64,000 nucleotides of DNA from Hippophae tibetana (taxonomy: Eukaryota > Streptophyta > Magnoliopsida > Rosales > Elaeagnaceae), in assembly GCA_037013495.1 (NCBI GenBank), contig CM072810.1:31339843-31403842 (forward strand), read 5' to 3'. A program made the position numbers and the translations under genes. The notes beneath the pieces were generated by a model. That model did not search any database. It was given only the letters and a program-made list of their open reading frames with translations, and was not told where the DNA came from. Of this stretch, positions 25,130-36,734 are shown one piece after another (the first letter of the stretch is position 1; every line of letters starts with the position of its first letter).

Positions 25130-28100
25130 CAGGTTTCTTATGAAAAAAGAAAAAGCTTTGCCCTTGAGACTATTAAGAGAAGTGAACCAATCGAAGATTT
25201 GTGTATCATAGGTGGTGATAATGATGATTATGACCCTGTTGAGCATGAAATGGCATTCCTTGCTGAGAGATTTACTAGATTCTTTAGGAAGAAGAAACTT
25301 TCTTTCAGGACTATTGGGAGAAATATTTCTAGTTCCAAAACCACAAGATCTATTAGAAGTGATAAAGAGTTATAAAATATTTCTATGAAATAGAGTAAAG
25401 GTCACTGGAATAAAATAAAGGCATTTGAATGTGGAAAGCAAGAACACATTACTGCTTAGTGTCTTCAAAATAAAAATCACACGAAAAAGCATGCAATGAA
25501 AAAGGTTACTATTTTGGATAGTACTAGTAGTGATGATGAGGATGATGTTGATTTTATGGCATTCGTTGCCTCTAGTAGTATCATTAATCTCTGACTACTA
25601 CCTTAGATGATCAAGAGATGATTATAGAAAATGATAAAGATGAAGATAAACAAGATGAATTACTCGATACATACAGTGCTCTACTCTTGGAGCATATTGA
25701 GTCTAAAAAGGATAAGATAAAGGCTATGGAAAGTCTTGATGAAAAAGCACGCAAAATTTGTGCGTTAAAGAAAGCTCTTGAGGAAAGGAAGTCCTTTGTT
25801 GATGAATAATAATATGATCTCTAATCGCCACACAAATTGTGTGTGCAATGAATATGTAAGTATATGTATCCTAACAAGTAATATAATGATACAAAATCGT
25901 TCTAAAAAAGATTATTTTATTAGAAACTAATTTTTAAAACTAAAAAAAATAAAAATCAATTTTTTTGTGTTTTTTATATTTTAAGGAAGAAAAATTAAAA
26001 TAGTTAAAAGTAAATAGCCATAATTAATTAAATCAGATTTGGTAACTAAGAAGATATATGAGAAAATATGTAGGAATACTTAATTAAACAAATTTTCTAA
26101 ACATGTGAATAACCAAAATCCCCTCAATGTAATTATCAATTAATTATATGATCAATTGAATCTAACATAACATGTTTTCTTCTCTCAAGTAAACTACACA
26201 TCATATAGTAATTAATTTAATTACACTCTCATGCCAATTAAATTGCATACTACTCATTAAGTTCATCAATTATAGATCATATATATAAGAATCATACATC
26301 TCTACCTAGAAATTATGCATGTTATTTAATTAAGACAAATAATTAAATAATTCTCTCAAATCTATTTAATTTCCTTTATAGATAAATTGTTGGCCAAACA
26401 ATTAATAGCATAAAAATCAAATTAAATAATATAATTAAATTATAACTATAATTGGGGTAAAATATTAAATCATCACATGATGAAAATTTGGTTCATAAGA
26501 TCTCTATATTAATAAATTAACTACACATAATAATGTCTATAAAATCAATCTATTGAATTATAGTGCTAATCTTCTCTTGAATTTCCATAGAAATTCTATC
26601 TCTTCTTAAATTTTTCTCTCTTTTTAGCTCTAAAACCTTACCAAAATTATGCTAATGATGACTCAATAAGGGTTATGGGGTGATTACGGGCTTAAATATA
26701 ACTCAGATGCAATCTGGACCGTCAGATCAAGGGATGAGAACAAAACAAACAAAAAGAATAGTGTCGACCAATCACAGCACGACATATGGCACACGAAGTT
26801 CACTGGGCAAATCAGAGCGTGATGCGTGGTAGGGGAGAATGGTTCGAGTCATCGCATGCTGATTTTATGCCACACAGCGTAACGTGATTTGCAGTAATGG
26901 ATGGCGTGGCGCATGGGTGGAATGTGGGAAGCAATCGTGTAATGACACATGGTGTGAAGATTTAATCACTTTCTGAACTTAGATTGAACATCGTGTTGAC
27001 ATGTTACACGTGTTACTTCGCTCCTCACAAGCAATTATTTACGATTTGTTGTCCCTACTTGCATGACATCCATGTGGCTTGTCTAGTCAACTTCTATACT
27101 TGTGTGGTAGGCCACGTGATAGCTTCTGATTGACTCTGCATTAAAAATTCATAAGAAAAGTCATAAAAATCCCAAAAATTATATTTTCACCCCTTTTCAC
27201 TAAAAAGTTTATATTTTAATATTTTTAGCAATAAAAATACTATTTGTTGAATAAAACAAGTAAATATTAAGTAAAAAAGTGTGCTAATGACTCTAATTTC
27301 ATAGAGTCATTAATTTCACAAGAAGGTGTGAGGTCATTCAAAAAGTATGATGGTTTACTAGAAAAGTTTAATGCAAATCATGAAGAAGTTGAAAGGCTGA
27401 TGGTTCGTACTTGTGGTAAAGCTACTTAACCTCTAGTCAGTCAAGTGCCTACTTATGATATAAAGAATGAAATTGAACAATTAAAAGGGCGGATAATTAT
27501 TCTTAAGGGCTTAAATGATCATTTGATTAACTCCATCATTACTTTCGACAAAATGATTACGGGTTTAAAAATATTAAATGAAATGGTTAACAATGTCAAG
27601 TTTTTTGGGGACGACATGTAAATAGGTACAATGATGGGGTTTCAACTTCTACAAGTAGTTCAACTAAGTTTGTAAAAGGTTCCAATCAAGAACCAAAGCT
27701 TAAGTTTACTATTGTTGACCTAAGAGGTAAATCTATTGTATGGTCTAATCTGATTCCCCTAGTAAGGTGAACCCTTCACTTAAGCTATCTCTTCTCGATA
27801 GTCTACTACCTTTGCCTACTATTATTATCACTTGTCACCACTGTCGTGAGCTTGGGCATTTGAGACCACAATGTAGGAAATTGACCACTCATCCTTGTAC
27901 AAAAGTCAATGTAAGCATTTCCCCTTCCTCTCCTCTACGTACTACTCCTCGGTGTTTGAGACCCCATTTTCCTAGCTCCACTATTCATACTTGTTATTGT
28001 TGTGACATTATTGGTCACATTGCTGGGCAATGTCCTAAATTTATGAGGAGTATAACTCAGAGTCTTCCTTCTTGCTCTTCCTCATCTTCTCGATCAAAAT

Positions 28101-28140
28101 GTGGCTACTATGGCTCATTTGAGCATGTTCATGCATGATG
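25130..28140 (+). pseudogene. SIRE-like Copia gag with CCHC knuckles, split by an insertion
   Basis: The first part (25130-25820) contains an acidic-then-basic block with E-M-A-F-L-A-E-R-F-T-R-F-F-R-K-K-K (about 25245-25300), a degenerate knuckle near 25430, an acidic DSTSSDDEDDVDF segment (about 25515-25560), and a Lys/Glu-rich coiled coil at 25618-25809. A 1.5-kb insertion follows (25826-27290). Coding debris resumes with N-F-I-E-S-L-I-S-Q-E, more coiled coil, and the frame 27767-28138. That frame has two intact knuckles, CHHCRELGHLRPQC and CYCCDIIGHIAGQC, and a degenerate third starting C-G-Y-Y-G. Stops elsewhere mark it as dead. Confidence 0.75.
25826..27290 (-). repeat. Insertion in Copia gag, possibly a solo LTR
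   Basis: The 1,465-bp segment splits the Copia gag and is flanked by the direct repeat CTCTAAT (25819-25825 and 27291-27297), a candidate target duplication. On the minus strand it has a LTR-like layout: an A/T-rich start, a GC-richer central block (about 27130-26690), a pyrimidine-rich part near 26580-26640 and an AT-rich end reaching GGCGAT, reminiscent of the Athila U5 end. Canonical TG/CA termini are not evident, so the class is a guess. Confidence 0.4.
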
Positions 28141-31100
28141 CATTATGAACATGAGGCACAAAGGAGAAAGAAATAAATTTGGCTCAAAAATCCTTTCTCG
28201 TCCTACTTTTATGGATGTCTCGTCAGAATTTTCTAAAAATTATAAACTAAAAACATATCACAAGTCCTATATACACCTCATGCTCACATGAATCAGGGAC
28301 TATCTCCAAGTTTTATTGCCTCTTAAAAATTCTTTAAACAGAAGGATGCAATCTGATCACTATTTTTGGGTGATTTGTTGGAGTTAAGTTGCTTACTTTC
28401 ATTTATCTCTTTGTTTGTAGTTTTTATGTATGTGAATTTATGTTTATTTGTTATTTGCATGTGTTCTATTTTCCTATTCATGCATACCTCTACCTTTCTC
28501 CTTGTTTATTTGTCTTACATAGTGCTTTAACTGTTTTACTTAATGTTATGTCTGGCTATTTGACCTGTTACTAGCTTTCTTCATAGCTTACTATTTACTT
28601 CTTTTGTGGATGTTTGCATGAGCATCGTATCACATGTTATCATTATGTATTGTCATTGTAGTAGGGTTATCTCTATACTATCCTATCATTCTTATGACAT
28701 GACATTTAGAATGCTTCTCGTCTATTATACTAGATATTCAATTCGTGTACTTAGCATGTTGTGTGTTAATTCTCTATTTGTCTCTTGGTGATTTATGTTC
28801 ATCTTTTACCTATCTTTCACCTTCTTATCCTTATGTTGTGCAGTTGTGTGTCACCCTTTTCTGGGCTTCCTTTGGTTTGCTTTATGCATTTGTATGTCAT
28901 ATAGAGTTTTTACCTCTTTAGGGATTTTGACATAATTACAATGTTTTAACTAAACTTGTGTGTTTTTTTGTCCATATCTAAGCATGTTGTGTGTTTCTAT
29001 ATTGAAACTTTTGTCTTTCCCACATGCTCAGTGGTTTTAGTAGCTTTCCTTGTTTCTTCTTTCTCTTAGGAGTGCTGCTACATGTAATGTTCATTAGTTA
29101 ATTAGTTTTTTTTCCTAACTATTGTTTATCTCTTTCAAGACATTTTCCCTATCATTTTGAGCTTTGACCTATTTTGAGTCCATTCTTATCATCTCTCTTG
29201 TTGGTCTTTAATTTGTGTTTTGTGATACTGATAGCTTTTCTCTTTACTACTATTTCATGTAAAATAATTTTTAGAGGGCTCATGTTGATTTATGTTTGGC
29301 ATCCTTTTAACCTGAATTGACTTATGGTTGTTTAGACATATGTGACATATGTATTTCATAAAGGCATGTATGGCTAAATTTTTCTTTTTTGTCTTACATC
29401 AAAGAAAATTTTATTTTGCACATGTCATATCTGTTGAATTTATATGGTTATTTTAAGAAGCTTGTATGAATCTTCTGCTTTGATGATTTGTATTTTTCGA
29501 ACAAGCTCTAGAATCCACTTTAAGTGTCTTTCGAGGTAAAATTCTAGGTGATTCTTGGTTAGAAAGAAGATTTGAGCCATCCTTGAATTGTTTATTCCTT
29601 TCTTGCCACCATTGTTCTCATATCCTTGGTCTTCACTCTTTTAGAATTTATGATATCTCTTCATTTCTTTGCTCCTAAATACTGGTTTAGCCCAAAGTTT
29701 TATTCCTACTTACCTTACCAACCCTTTGATAAAGCTTGTATATTATAGGTTTTTCAGTTTTACCCTCTTGGTTTCTATAAAAAAAGGAAGGGTAATGAAA
29801 TAGAAAGAAGGGTGATAATGAATTTTTGAATATATATATATAAAAAGGGGGAAATGGAGAAAATGAAAATGAAAATAACTATTGAGATTTGTTTGTATAA
29901 AAAGTAAGGAGTAGACATGAAGAAAAGAAAAGGTGAAAATATGATGAGGCAGTGTTGCTTAAATATCCATTTTTTGGGTATTGTTCTTCCAACTTCATTT
30001 GTTGAAGTTTGAGAAGTAAAGAGAAATAAAACCCATGTTCAAAGGTGTAAGTGTCATGGATTTAGACTTATCTATTTGATAGGATCAACAAAGGTATGTT
30101 CAAGCCTAAATGCCTTTTCTCCTATATCCATACCTTGGCCTGTCATTAGAAACTCTGAAAGACCTATTGATTTTGTTTAGGTTAGCACTTACATTAGTGA
30201 AGAGAAAGACTAATTATGAACATATGAATTTTGGTTTAACTTGAGTCTATATTCAATGTGTTTGGTTCATATAAGGATATCATGATTGCATATAGAGTAA
30301 ACAAATTTTGCATATCACACACCACGCATGTCATCAAAAATTTAGTCATACCCTTACATGAATGCATCATGGATTGATGGACATATGGATATTTGTGTTG
30401 TTACTATATGGACCTTCTAGTTCGGTGAACATACTTTGTTTACTTCCATCATTCTATATTTTTGTTTGTCTACTATGTGATGTATTTATATTAAGAGTGT
30501 TTACAAGTATAATGATTAACATGTTTATTGTATCACATGCATACTTTTAGGAGGGACATGTACATCTTATGTATTGTTGACCATGCATAAATAGGACTTT
30601 TAGTATGACATGTTGCATTCATTGTATGCAATCTTTAGTTTCACATGTCTACCTTTGTGTATCCCTACTTATGTTTCCTTCTTGCATGCTTATTGCTTGT
30701 CATTCATTGCTTAGTAATTGTTGTTGGAATGCATGATATATGTATTCTTGGGTAGATTGAGATGTTTTCTAGATGCACTTATATTTGGTTTTCTATGCAT
30801 TTAGTTTGTTGCATGTTGCATGTTCCTACCCCGCTAGTGTCTTGGTGCTTTTTTGTGTCCTTTTCTCTTGAAGCATGTGGTTCCTATCATTAGCTTTGTT
30901 TTAATCTTACCTGGTGCGTTGCATTGTGTTAGGATTATAACATATTTATATGTCTTCTCTCCCTCATATATGGATGTTTCTTTGACTTTCAATATCAAAA
31001 AAGGGAGAGAAATTTTTATACACAACTATATGTTTGTTGTTATACTGTGTGCCGTATAGGTTATAAGTGTAGGTTTGCATTACATATTGTAGCCTGAATT

Positions 31101-31540
31101 GCATGCATTTAGGGGAGTGTTGTATGAGGTTAGGGGAAGTGGTGCATGTTTACTTGTGTTTGTGCTTATCTTTGTTCACCTATGTATGGGTAATACAAAA
31201 GTATATAGTATGACTACATATTGTTTCTGTACAATGCATTAATGATGTATGTGTTTGTTTATTATGTGCAGTTTACAAGTGTAAGTGAAGTCTTTAAGCT
31301 TCAAATGAGTTGTGTGTAGTGGTGATAAGTTCTTGGTGTTTCTGATTGATAGAGGATTGAATGAGTTGATTCATAGAGATGGATGGAGCACTTAAGATGG
31401 ATGCACTTAGAGTAGACGTGTCCTTTGGGTTTTGGTATGTGTCATTGTGTTGTTCATAGGAACAAATGAATTTAGGACATCTTCATGATCATCTCATGTT
31501 TGATGTGTTTATGTATGTAGTTGTGCAATATTTTGACAAG
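28141..31540 (+). other. T-rich non-coding body of the gag-only Copia element
   Basis: Only short chance frames. The plus strand is rich in TTTGTG/ATGTATG-like words. I looked for Copia integrase, RT (Y-G-L-K-Q, Y-V-D-D) and RNase H (D-N-x-S) signatures and saw none. A short AT dinucleotide run lies near 29830. Confidence 0.5.
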
Positions 31541-31559
31541 GAAAGCTAAAAGGGGAGAA

Positions 31560-32730
31560 TGCAAGTCTAGTTGTATTCATGTTTATATGTCGGCTTCCTA
31601 TGTACGAAACATGTTGTCTATTTTATTTTACTCAGTGTATTTGTCTTACTTTGTGTAAAGTTGGTTACTGTGAATCATTAATTCACACACACACACACAC
31701 ATAGTTAGGTACACTTTGTATATAATTAGGTTTACACACATAATGAGGTTATTTTTCGTAGTGTGTATGCTAGATTAAGAGTGTTGATTTTTGATAAGCA
31801 AGCTTGTAAGACAGTCGACATTGTTACTTGTAGTTTTTTGTCTTATTTCGAGTACGGGTATTTGTGGTTTTTACTCGACATTTTTAAAAACAATAATATC
31901 ATGTTTTACTCACCTTGCCACATGTGGTGGTGAGGTAGCTGGTGAGATAACAAATTCGAGTGCTATAAATACCCCACTCATTTCTCTTCTTTTTATCCCT
32001 TGTTTAAGAGCCAAAAATCTACCAAAATTCACTCTGAGATTTATATCTGTTGTCAAAATCGTAGGTTGTGTGCGTACGTGGTTTGATTGTGTCTCCCATA
32101 CACAATTCGATTGTAGTGGTGGACTATGTGTCTCTAAAGATTATGAGTTGATACACTTCCAATTACTAATCATTGGTTACCAATCACACTATATTTGGTG
32201 GTAATGACTGTAGAGCACAATTGGGTTCGAATGTTGAACCAAGTGGTTGTGGAAACAACAATTGAAAAGCACCAGTAGGCAGTTTGGACGGAGGTATTGA
32301 CCGATAAAGGTAATGGTGGTTTTACTGTATATTAATATTATAATATTTACGGTTTAGTGAATTATTTGCTACTGAGTGATTGCCTTAAGAAACTCAAGGA
32401 TGTTACTGTATAAATATGGTCTCTATATGAGTTTACCTCGTTATATTGAGTGTTATGTATAATCACTTATTGAGCTAGTATAATTTGAGTTTGTTATGTA
32501 TGTGTCTCAATATATTGAAGCATAAACTCTTATTAGAAACCATTTATTGTTACTTGCTTTTTGTTATTAATATACAATATATGTGATTAAAGTTATATAC
32601 TTTTTGATATTATATTATCTGTGATTCTGTTACGTGTTTTATATGAGTATTTATATCCTTGTTTGTGGGAGTTAGGGACTAGTCCTTTAGGAGTCTATAT
32701 CTCCTTACCCTGGTCGTGAACTCTTTCACA
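31560..32730 (+). repeat. Copia-type LTR of the gag-only element
   Basis: Begins TGCAAGTC after the polypurine tract. It contains a CA microsatellite (about 31684-31700) and a TATA box, TATAAATA (31964-31971), followed by C-rich sequence and a run of pyrimidines, as expected of an LTR promoter. Its first hundred bases align with the minus-strand LTR that starts at 14259. The right edge is approximate; no primer-binding site was found after it. Confidence 0.5.
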
Positions 32731-32739
32731 TCTATTAGA

Positions 32740-33152
32740 AAAAAGTTCTCAGAAAAACAATGCCTTAAGCAAACAAGCAACTAAAATCAGCATCATCCAA
32801 AAAGAAACTTTCATACTATATTTTAGTGGGGGCAACATAGGGCAACACAAGAAGTTTTCAAATTGAGCTCCACTTCCTCTCAAATAGGCTCTAATAAAGA
32901 TCAAGGTGATGACCAAGTTTTTGTTCCCAAATATTCTCAAGATCATTTGCAAGGAATTGGCGGTTCAATGACTAGGGCAAAGACAAAATGATGAAGAAAG
33001 CTTTGCAAGGCTTGATCACGAAATTCCAATACAAAACGACTATGCTAGAAGATTTTAAAACTAAATTCAATGATTCCAAAGTTTCACCAAGGACGATCTA
33101 TTACCTTTTTATGCAAGTGATAGATTTGGAAGATCAAGTTGGGAGCAAGGAT
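32740..33152 (+). pseudogene. C-terminal remnant of a Ty3/Gypsy polyprotein
   Basis: A plus-strand frame gives GGSMTRAKTKMMKKALQGL at about 32958-33014 followed by a coiled segment ending E-D-Q-V-G-S-K-D and a stop near 33157. Plant Gypsy polyproteins carry a G-x-M/I-T-R-A-R-A-K motif near the C-terminus, just before the 3' LTR. An LTR does begin here, at 33153. Only this short tail of the element is present. Confidence 0.5.
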
Positions 33153-33701
33153 TGATTTAGGAATTAATTTTTTATTTTAGTTAATTATGGGCCTTTTATG
33201 TTTAGCAATTTTTGTTTTAGTGAATTGTGGACTTTTTTTCTCTTTTATTTATCATAAGTCTTTTAGTTTTTATTTTTATTTTTAAGGATGGATTAGGTCC
33301 AATCTACAACTAAATAGGCCCATTAGGGTTGAACTTGTGCCTAGGGTTTTATTTAGGCTTGAAATGGTGACTAGGTTTTTCTTTAGGGTAAATTTTGTCA
33401 AGGGTTTTTTGGTTGCTTATAAAAGAAAACATCATCCATGTAATATGGTAGAATTGATATCATTAATAAAATTTTATTTCAGAAAACTTTTGCTTTGCCT
33501 TTTTGTGTTCTTTATCGAGTGCTTGAATTCGACTTATCAAAGGAAGTGATTATCCTTTGTGGCATCTTAGGGTTAGGGTTTTAGGGAATTTATTTCCTTA
33601 GGGTTCTAATATAATTATCTTCAATAGGTTCTTAGCAAATCAATCATTCCTATTCTTTTGAGTTTGTGAGTTCCTAGGACTGTTTGCCTAGAGGGTCCGC
33701 A
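33153..33701 (+). repeat. Ty3/Gypsy LTR with TATA box
   Basis: The 549-bp unit TGATTTAGG...GGTCCGCA contains TATAAAA (33418-33424). It is preceded by a purine-rich GGGAGCAAGG and the tail of a Gypsy polyprotein, and followed five bases later by a tRNA-Met-type primer site. It therefore looks like the 3' LTR of one element and the 5' LTR of the next, or a tandem pair sharing an LTR. Confidence 0.6.
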
Positions 33702-33706
33702 TAATT

Positions 33707-33718
33707 TGGTATGAGAAC
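33707..33718 (+). other. Degenerate tRNA-iMet primer-binding site
   Basis: TGGTATGAGAAC differs at two positions from the usual plant site TGGTATCAGAGC complementary to initiator tRNA-Met. It lies just after the LTR end, as required for minus-strand priming. Confidence 0.65.
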
Positions 33719-35040
33719 ATTGGTTGCTAAAAACAGATTATCTATCTACATCTATCTTTTTTTTAGTTCTTGAATAAAAAAAATTCATATTGTTCTTATT
33801 TTAGTCAGTTTCTGCTTTTTCTTGATTCATAAAAAAAACAAAAAAAAATCGTTCAATTTTGTTTCCGTTTTTTAGTTTTCTTTGAGTTCTTGATTTCAAA
33901 CAAATAAAATTTGTCATTCAAGTCTTGTGTTTTCTTCAAATTTTGTTGTCGTTGTTTTTATCTTTGGATTTTGTTTTATAGTTCTCTTTAAATTCTTCGT
34001 ATCTTTTTCTTGTTCTTTATTTATGTGTTCAATCCATCTTTGTTCTTAAAAAAAGGGTGAAAAAAAGAAGAGGGTTGCTATTCACAGTTTTCAAATTTAT
34101 TTTTGATAAATTGGAGTTGCAACTTTGAACGACCGTAACTTTTGACTCGGGTATCGAAACGACTATTATAATATATTAAATTGAAACTGAGTTCGATTCC
34201 TATAAGTAGAATTGGGCTATGCCTCCTTTTATACATATTTCAAGCCTAATTTCCATCATTTACATCACTCGTTGAGGATTTAAAGTTTTGTCATACCTTT
34301 GTGTGTTGTTTTCCGTCCTTGATCATCAAGGTTGCCAATTTATTTTTGTGAATTTTATATTCATAGAAGTAGCAACTGTAGTAAAAAAGGAAAAAAAAAG
34401 AAAAAAAGGAGAACAAAGTAGCAGATTGTTCGAGATTCCAATTCTTGTGTTTCTTGTTCTTGTTAAAATTAGTCTTCCTTTATTTTTGTTATAGTTTGCA
34501 TCTATTTAGATAAGCATCAAACTTGCTATCCAAGATGATTTTTAAAAAATTCAAATTTTGGTCAAGATTCTTTCTTTAGAGTCCTCTTTGGACTTTCTTT
34601 TTGCTCTCAATTAAGTTTTTTTTTTTAATTCTGATTTTCAAGATCTTGAAAAGATTCTTTCTTGGTTCTTTAGAGTCCTATTTAGACTTTTTTCTATCAT
34701 ATTTTGCCATTAAGTTTTACAAATTCTAATTTTTGAAATTATCACCAATAAACCGGTTATTTCTTGAGATTAATTGAATTCTTTGATTTTGTTAATAACA
34801 TAAAAGGAGGTTAACTTGAGCTTTGAGTGGTAAAAGACAAAAAAACGAGCTAAAATAGTGTGAAAATAGCCAAAATCGTGTGAAAAAAAGAGTGAGAGCA
34901 AACACATGAGGGAGTGTGTGAGTTATCTCATTTTATTTAAAGATTTAAAACATGAGTAAGGAAGGAGGAGAACCATAAAAGGTCAACTTGAAATTTTCAT
35001 CAAAGTTGTTAATGACAAATTTAATAGGCTGAATGCAAGA
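33719..35040 (+). other. Leader of the Gypsy element
   Basis: T-rich, non-coding leader with a polypurine stretch near 34382-34415 and no family-like frame. An open frame at 34288-34494 has no resemblance to known proteins. Confidence 0.45.
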
Positions 35041-36054
35041 TTGGATGATTTAGAATCCTCTTCCAGTTCTGAATCACATAGAAGAAGACATAGAAGACAT
35101 GAGTTTGATGAAGAAGAAGCTAATTCCAATATAAATAAGAGAGCAAGTTATAAATGGGATAAAAAGGTTGACTCCAAAGGAGATAACAATATAGGTAGTA
35201 TAAAGATGACAATTTTGCCTTTTCAAGGAAATAATGATCCTGAGTTATACTTGGAGTGGGAAAGAAGGGTTGAATATATATTTGATTGTCATAATTACTC
35301 ATAGGAGAAGAAAGTAAAGCTAGAAACAATAGAATTTACAGATTATACTGGTATATGATGGGATCAATTGGTGGTCAATAGGTGAAGGAATGGTGAGAGA
35401 CATATTTAGTCATGGTAATAGATGAAATTGGTGATGCGCAAGAGGTTTATACCTAGCAATTACTATATGGATCTATATAAAAAGTTTCAAGGGCTGGTCC
35501 AAGGTTATTATAATGAGATGAAAATTTCCATGATTAGAGCAAACAAAGAGGAAGATAGAGAAGTAATAATGGATAGATTCATTATCAGATTAAATAAGGA
35601 AATTGTTGATATGGTTGAATTACAACATTACGTAGAGATGGAAGAACAACTACATAAATCCATTAAAGTGGAGAAGAAAATCAAGTCCAAAAGGTTCAGA
35701 TCTGGTTTATCCTTTAGTTATCCGTGGAGATCAAATTGGAAAGACAACAAAGCTACCTTTAGAACAAAATATGAAGCAAAGTCAAACAATTCAGTTGTTG
35801 TTCCTAAGGGTAAACCCGAAGCTAAAACTCTTACTAAGTCATATGATATTAAGTTTTTTAGGTTCCAAGGACTCAGACATATTACTTTTGAATGCCCAAA
35901 CAAAAGGGCTATGATTGTACGAGAAAATGGAGAAATTAAAAGTGCTAGTTCAAGTGACGTTGAAATGCCACTATTGGAGGATTATTATAATCTTGAAGTG
36001 GAAGAAACTATACATGGTGAACTAGTTGTCACAAGGAGTGCTTTGAATATATAG
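35041..36054 (+). pseudogene. Ty3/Gypsy gag, broken
   Basis: Two frames cover most of a Gag. 35041-35304 has a Ser/Arg/Glu-rich N-terminus, then MTILPFQGNNDPELYLEWE and a stop at 35302-35304. 35422-36054 continues the capsid-like domain with RRFIPSNYY-like and VELQHYVEMEEQ segments. It ends with a degenerate knuckle (about 35848-35895) in which two Cys positions are Phe and Arg, then an acidic stretch and a G-E-L-V-V-T-R-S segment. Further stops lie between the two frames. The family is that of tRNA-Met-primed plant Gypsy elements. The last 53 bases also begin the 26-kb duplicated block. Confidence 0.8.
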
Positions 36055-36734
36055 CCTAAGAATGAAGGAGAGAAGGATCAACGTAACCTTATTTTTCAAA
36101 CAAGATACCATATGAAGGATAAGGTATGTATGGTTATTATTGATAATGGCTAGTATTTTATTGGTAGAAAAGTTGAATTTGAAATGGTAGAGACATCCCA
36201 AACCGTACAAGCTACAATGGTTGAATGATTGTGGAGAAGTGAATGTGAACAAAAAAGTTTGGGTTCTATTTTCAATTGGAAAGTATGAGGATGAGTTTCT
36301 TTGTGATGTGGCACCAATGTATGTTGCTCACATATTTCTTGGCTGACCATGGCAGTTCGATAGGAGGATATCACACGATGGTTACAAAAATCATTATTAT
36401 TTTGACATGAACAATTGAAAAGTTGTATTAGGCCCTCTCAAACCTTTACAAGCTTATGAGGACAATAGTAGGATAGTAGAAGAGTGCAAGATGAGGGAAA
36501 ACAAAAGTGTGAGTAAGAGGAAAATAAAAGGAGAGCAAGTGAGGTCGAGAAGAAAAATAGCGAAAAAAGTGAGCAAATAGGAGAGAAAAATAAAAGAATG
36601 AGTGGAGTTACAAAAAAATATGAGATTTAGAGTGCAATGATAGCAAGGAAACAAGTACTTGTACTTATGTACAAGGATGTTTATCTTTCTATTAATGATC
36701 TTAACTCATCTTTTCCTAATGTTGTTATGTCTTT
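36055..36734 (+). pseudogene. Ty3/Gypsy protease and linker remnant, cut by the Athila insertion
   Basis: Continues the same element. N-L-I-F-Q-T-R-Y-H-M-K-D-K-V-C leads into V-I-I-D-N-G-stop, where the retroviral-type protease has its D-x-G active site; the serine-containing position is now a stop. Later frames resemble the W-L-N-D-C-G-E-V block and a Lys/Glu-rich linker ending K-D-V-Y-L-S-I-N-D-L. At V-V-M-S-F the sequence is cut by the Athila LTR at 36735, preceded by TCTTT (36730-36734), the presumed target site. The same sequence recurs at 62055-62734. Confidence 0.75.

Larger units (their letters stand above)
25100..31559 (+). mobile_element. Gag-only Copia-like element, plus strand
   Basis: Gag debris (25130-28140) is followed by about 3.4 kb of T-rich DNA with no recognisable protease, integrase, RT or RNase H motifs, then a polypurine tract (GGAAAGCTAAAAGGGGAGAA, 31541-31559 region) and an LTR starting TGCAAGTC at 31560. 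The minus-strand relative at 14.3-20.2 kb has the same order. Either both copies descend from a non-autonomous gag-only family, or pol has decayed beyond recognition in both. Confidence 0.55.

Noticed and set aside
27767-28138. 123-aa frame with two CCHC knuckles as a stand-alone zinc-finger gene
   Set aside because: It continues the broken Copia gag upstream and has a matching order of knuckles in the minus-strand copy; the ATG is internal.
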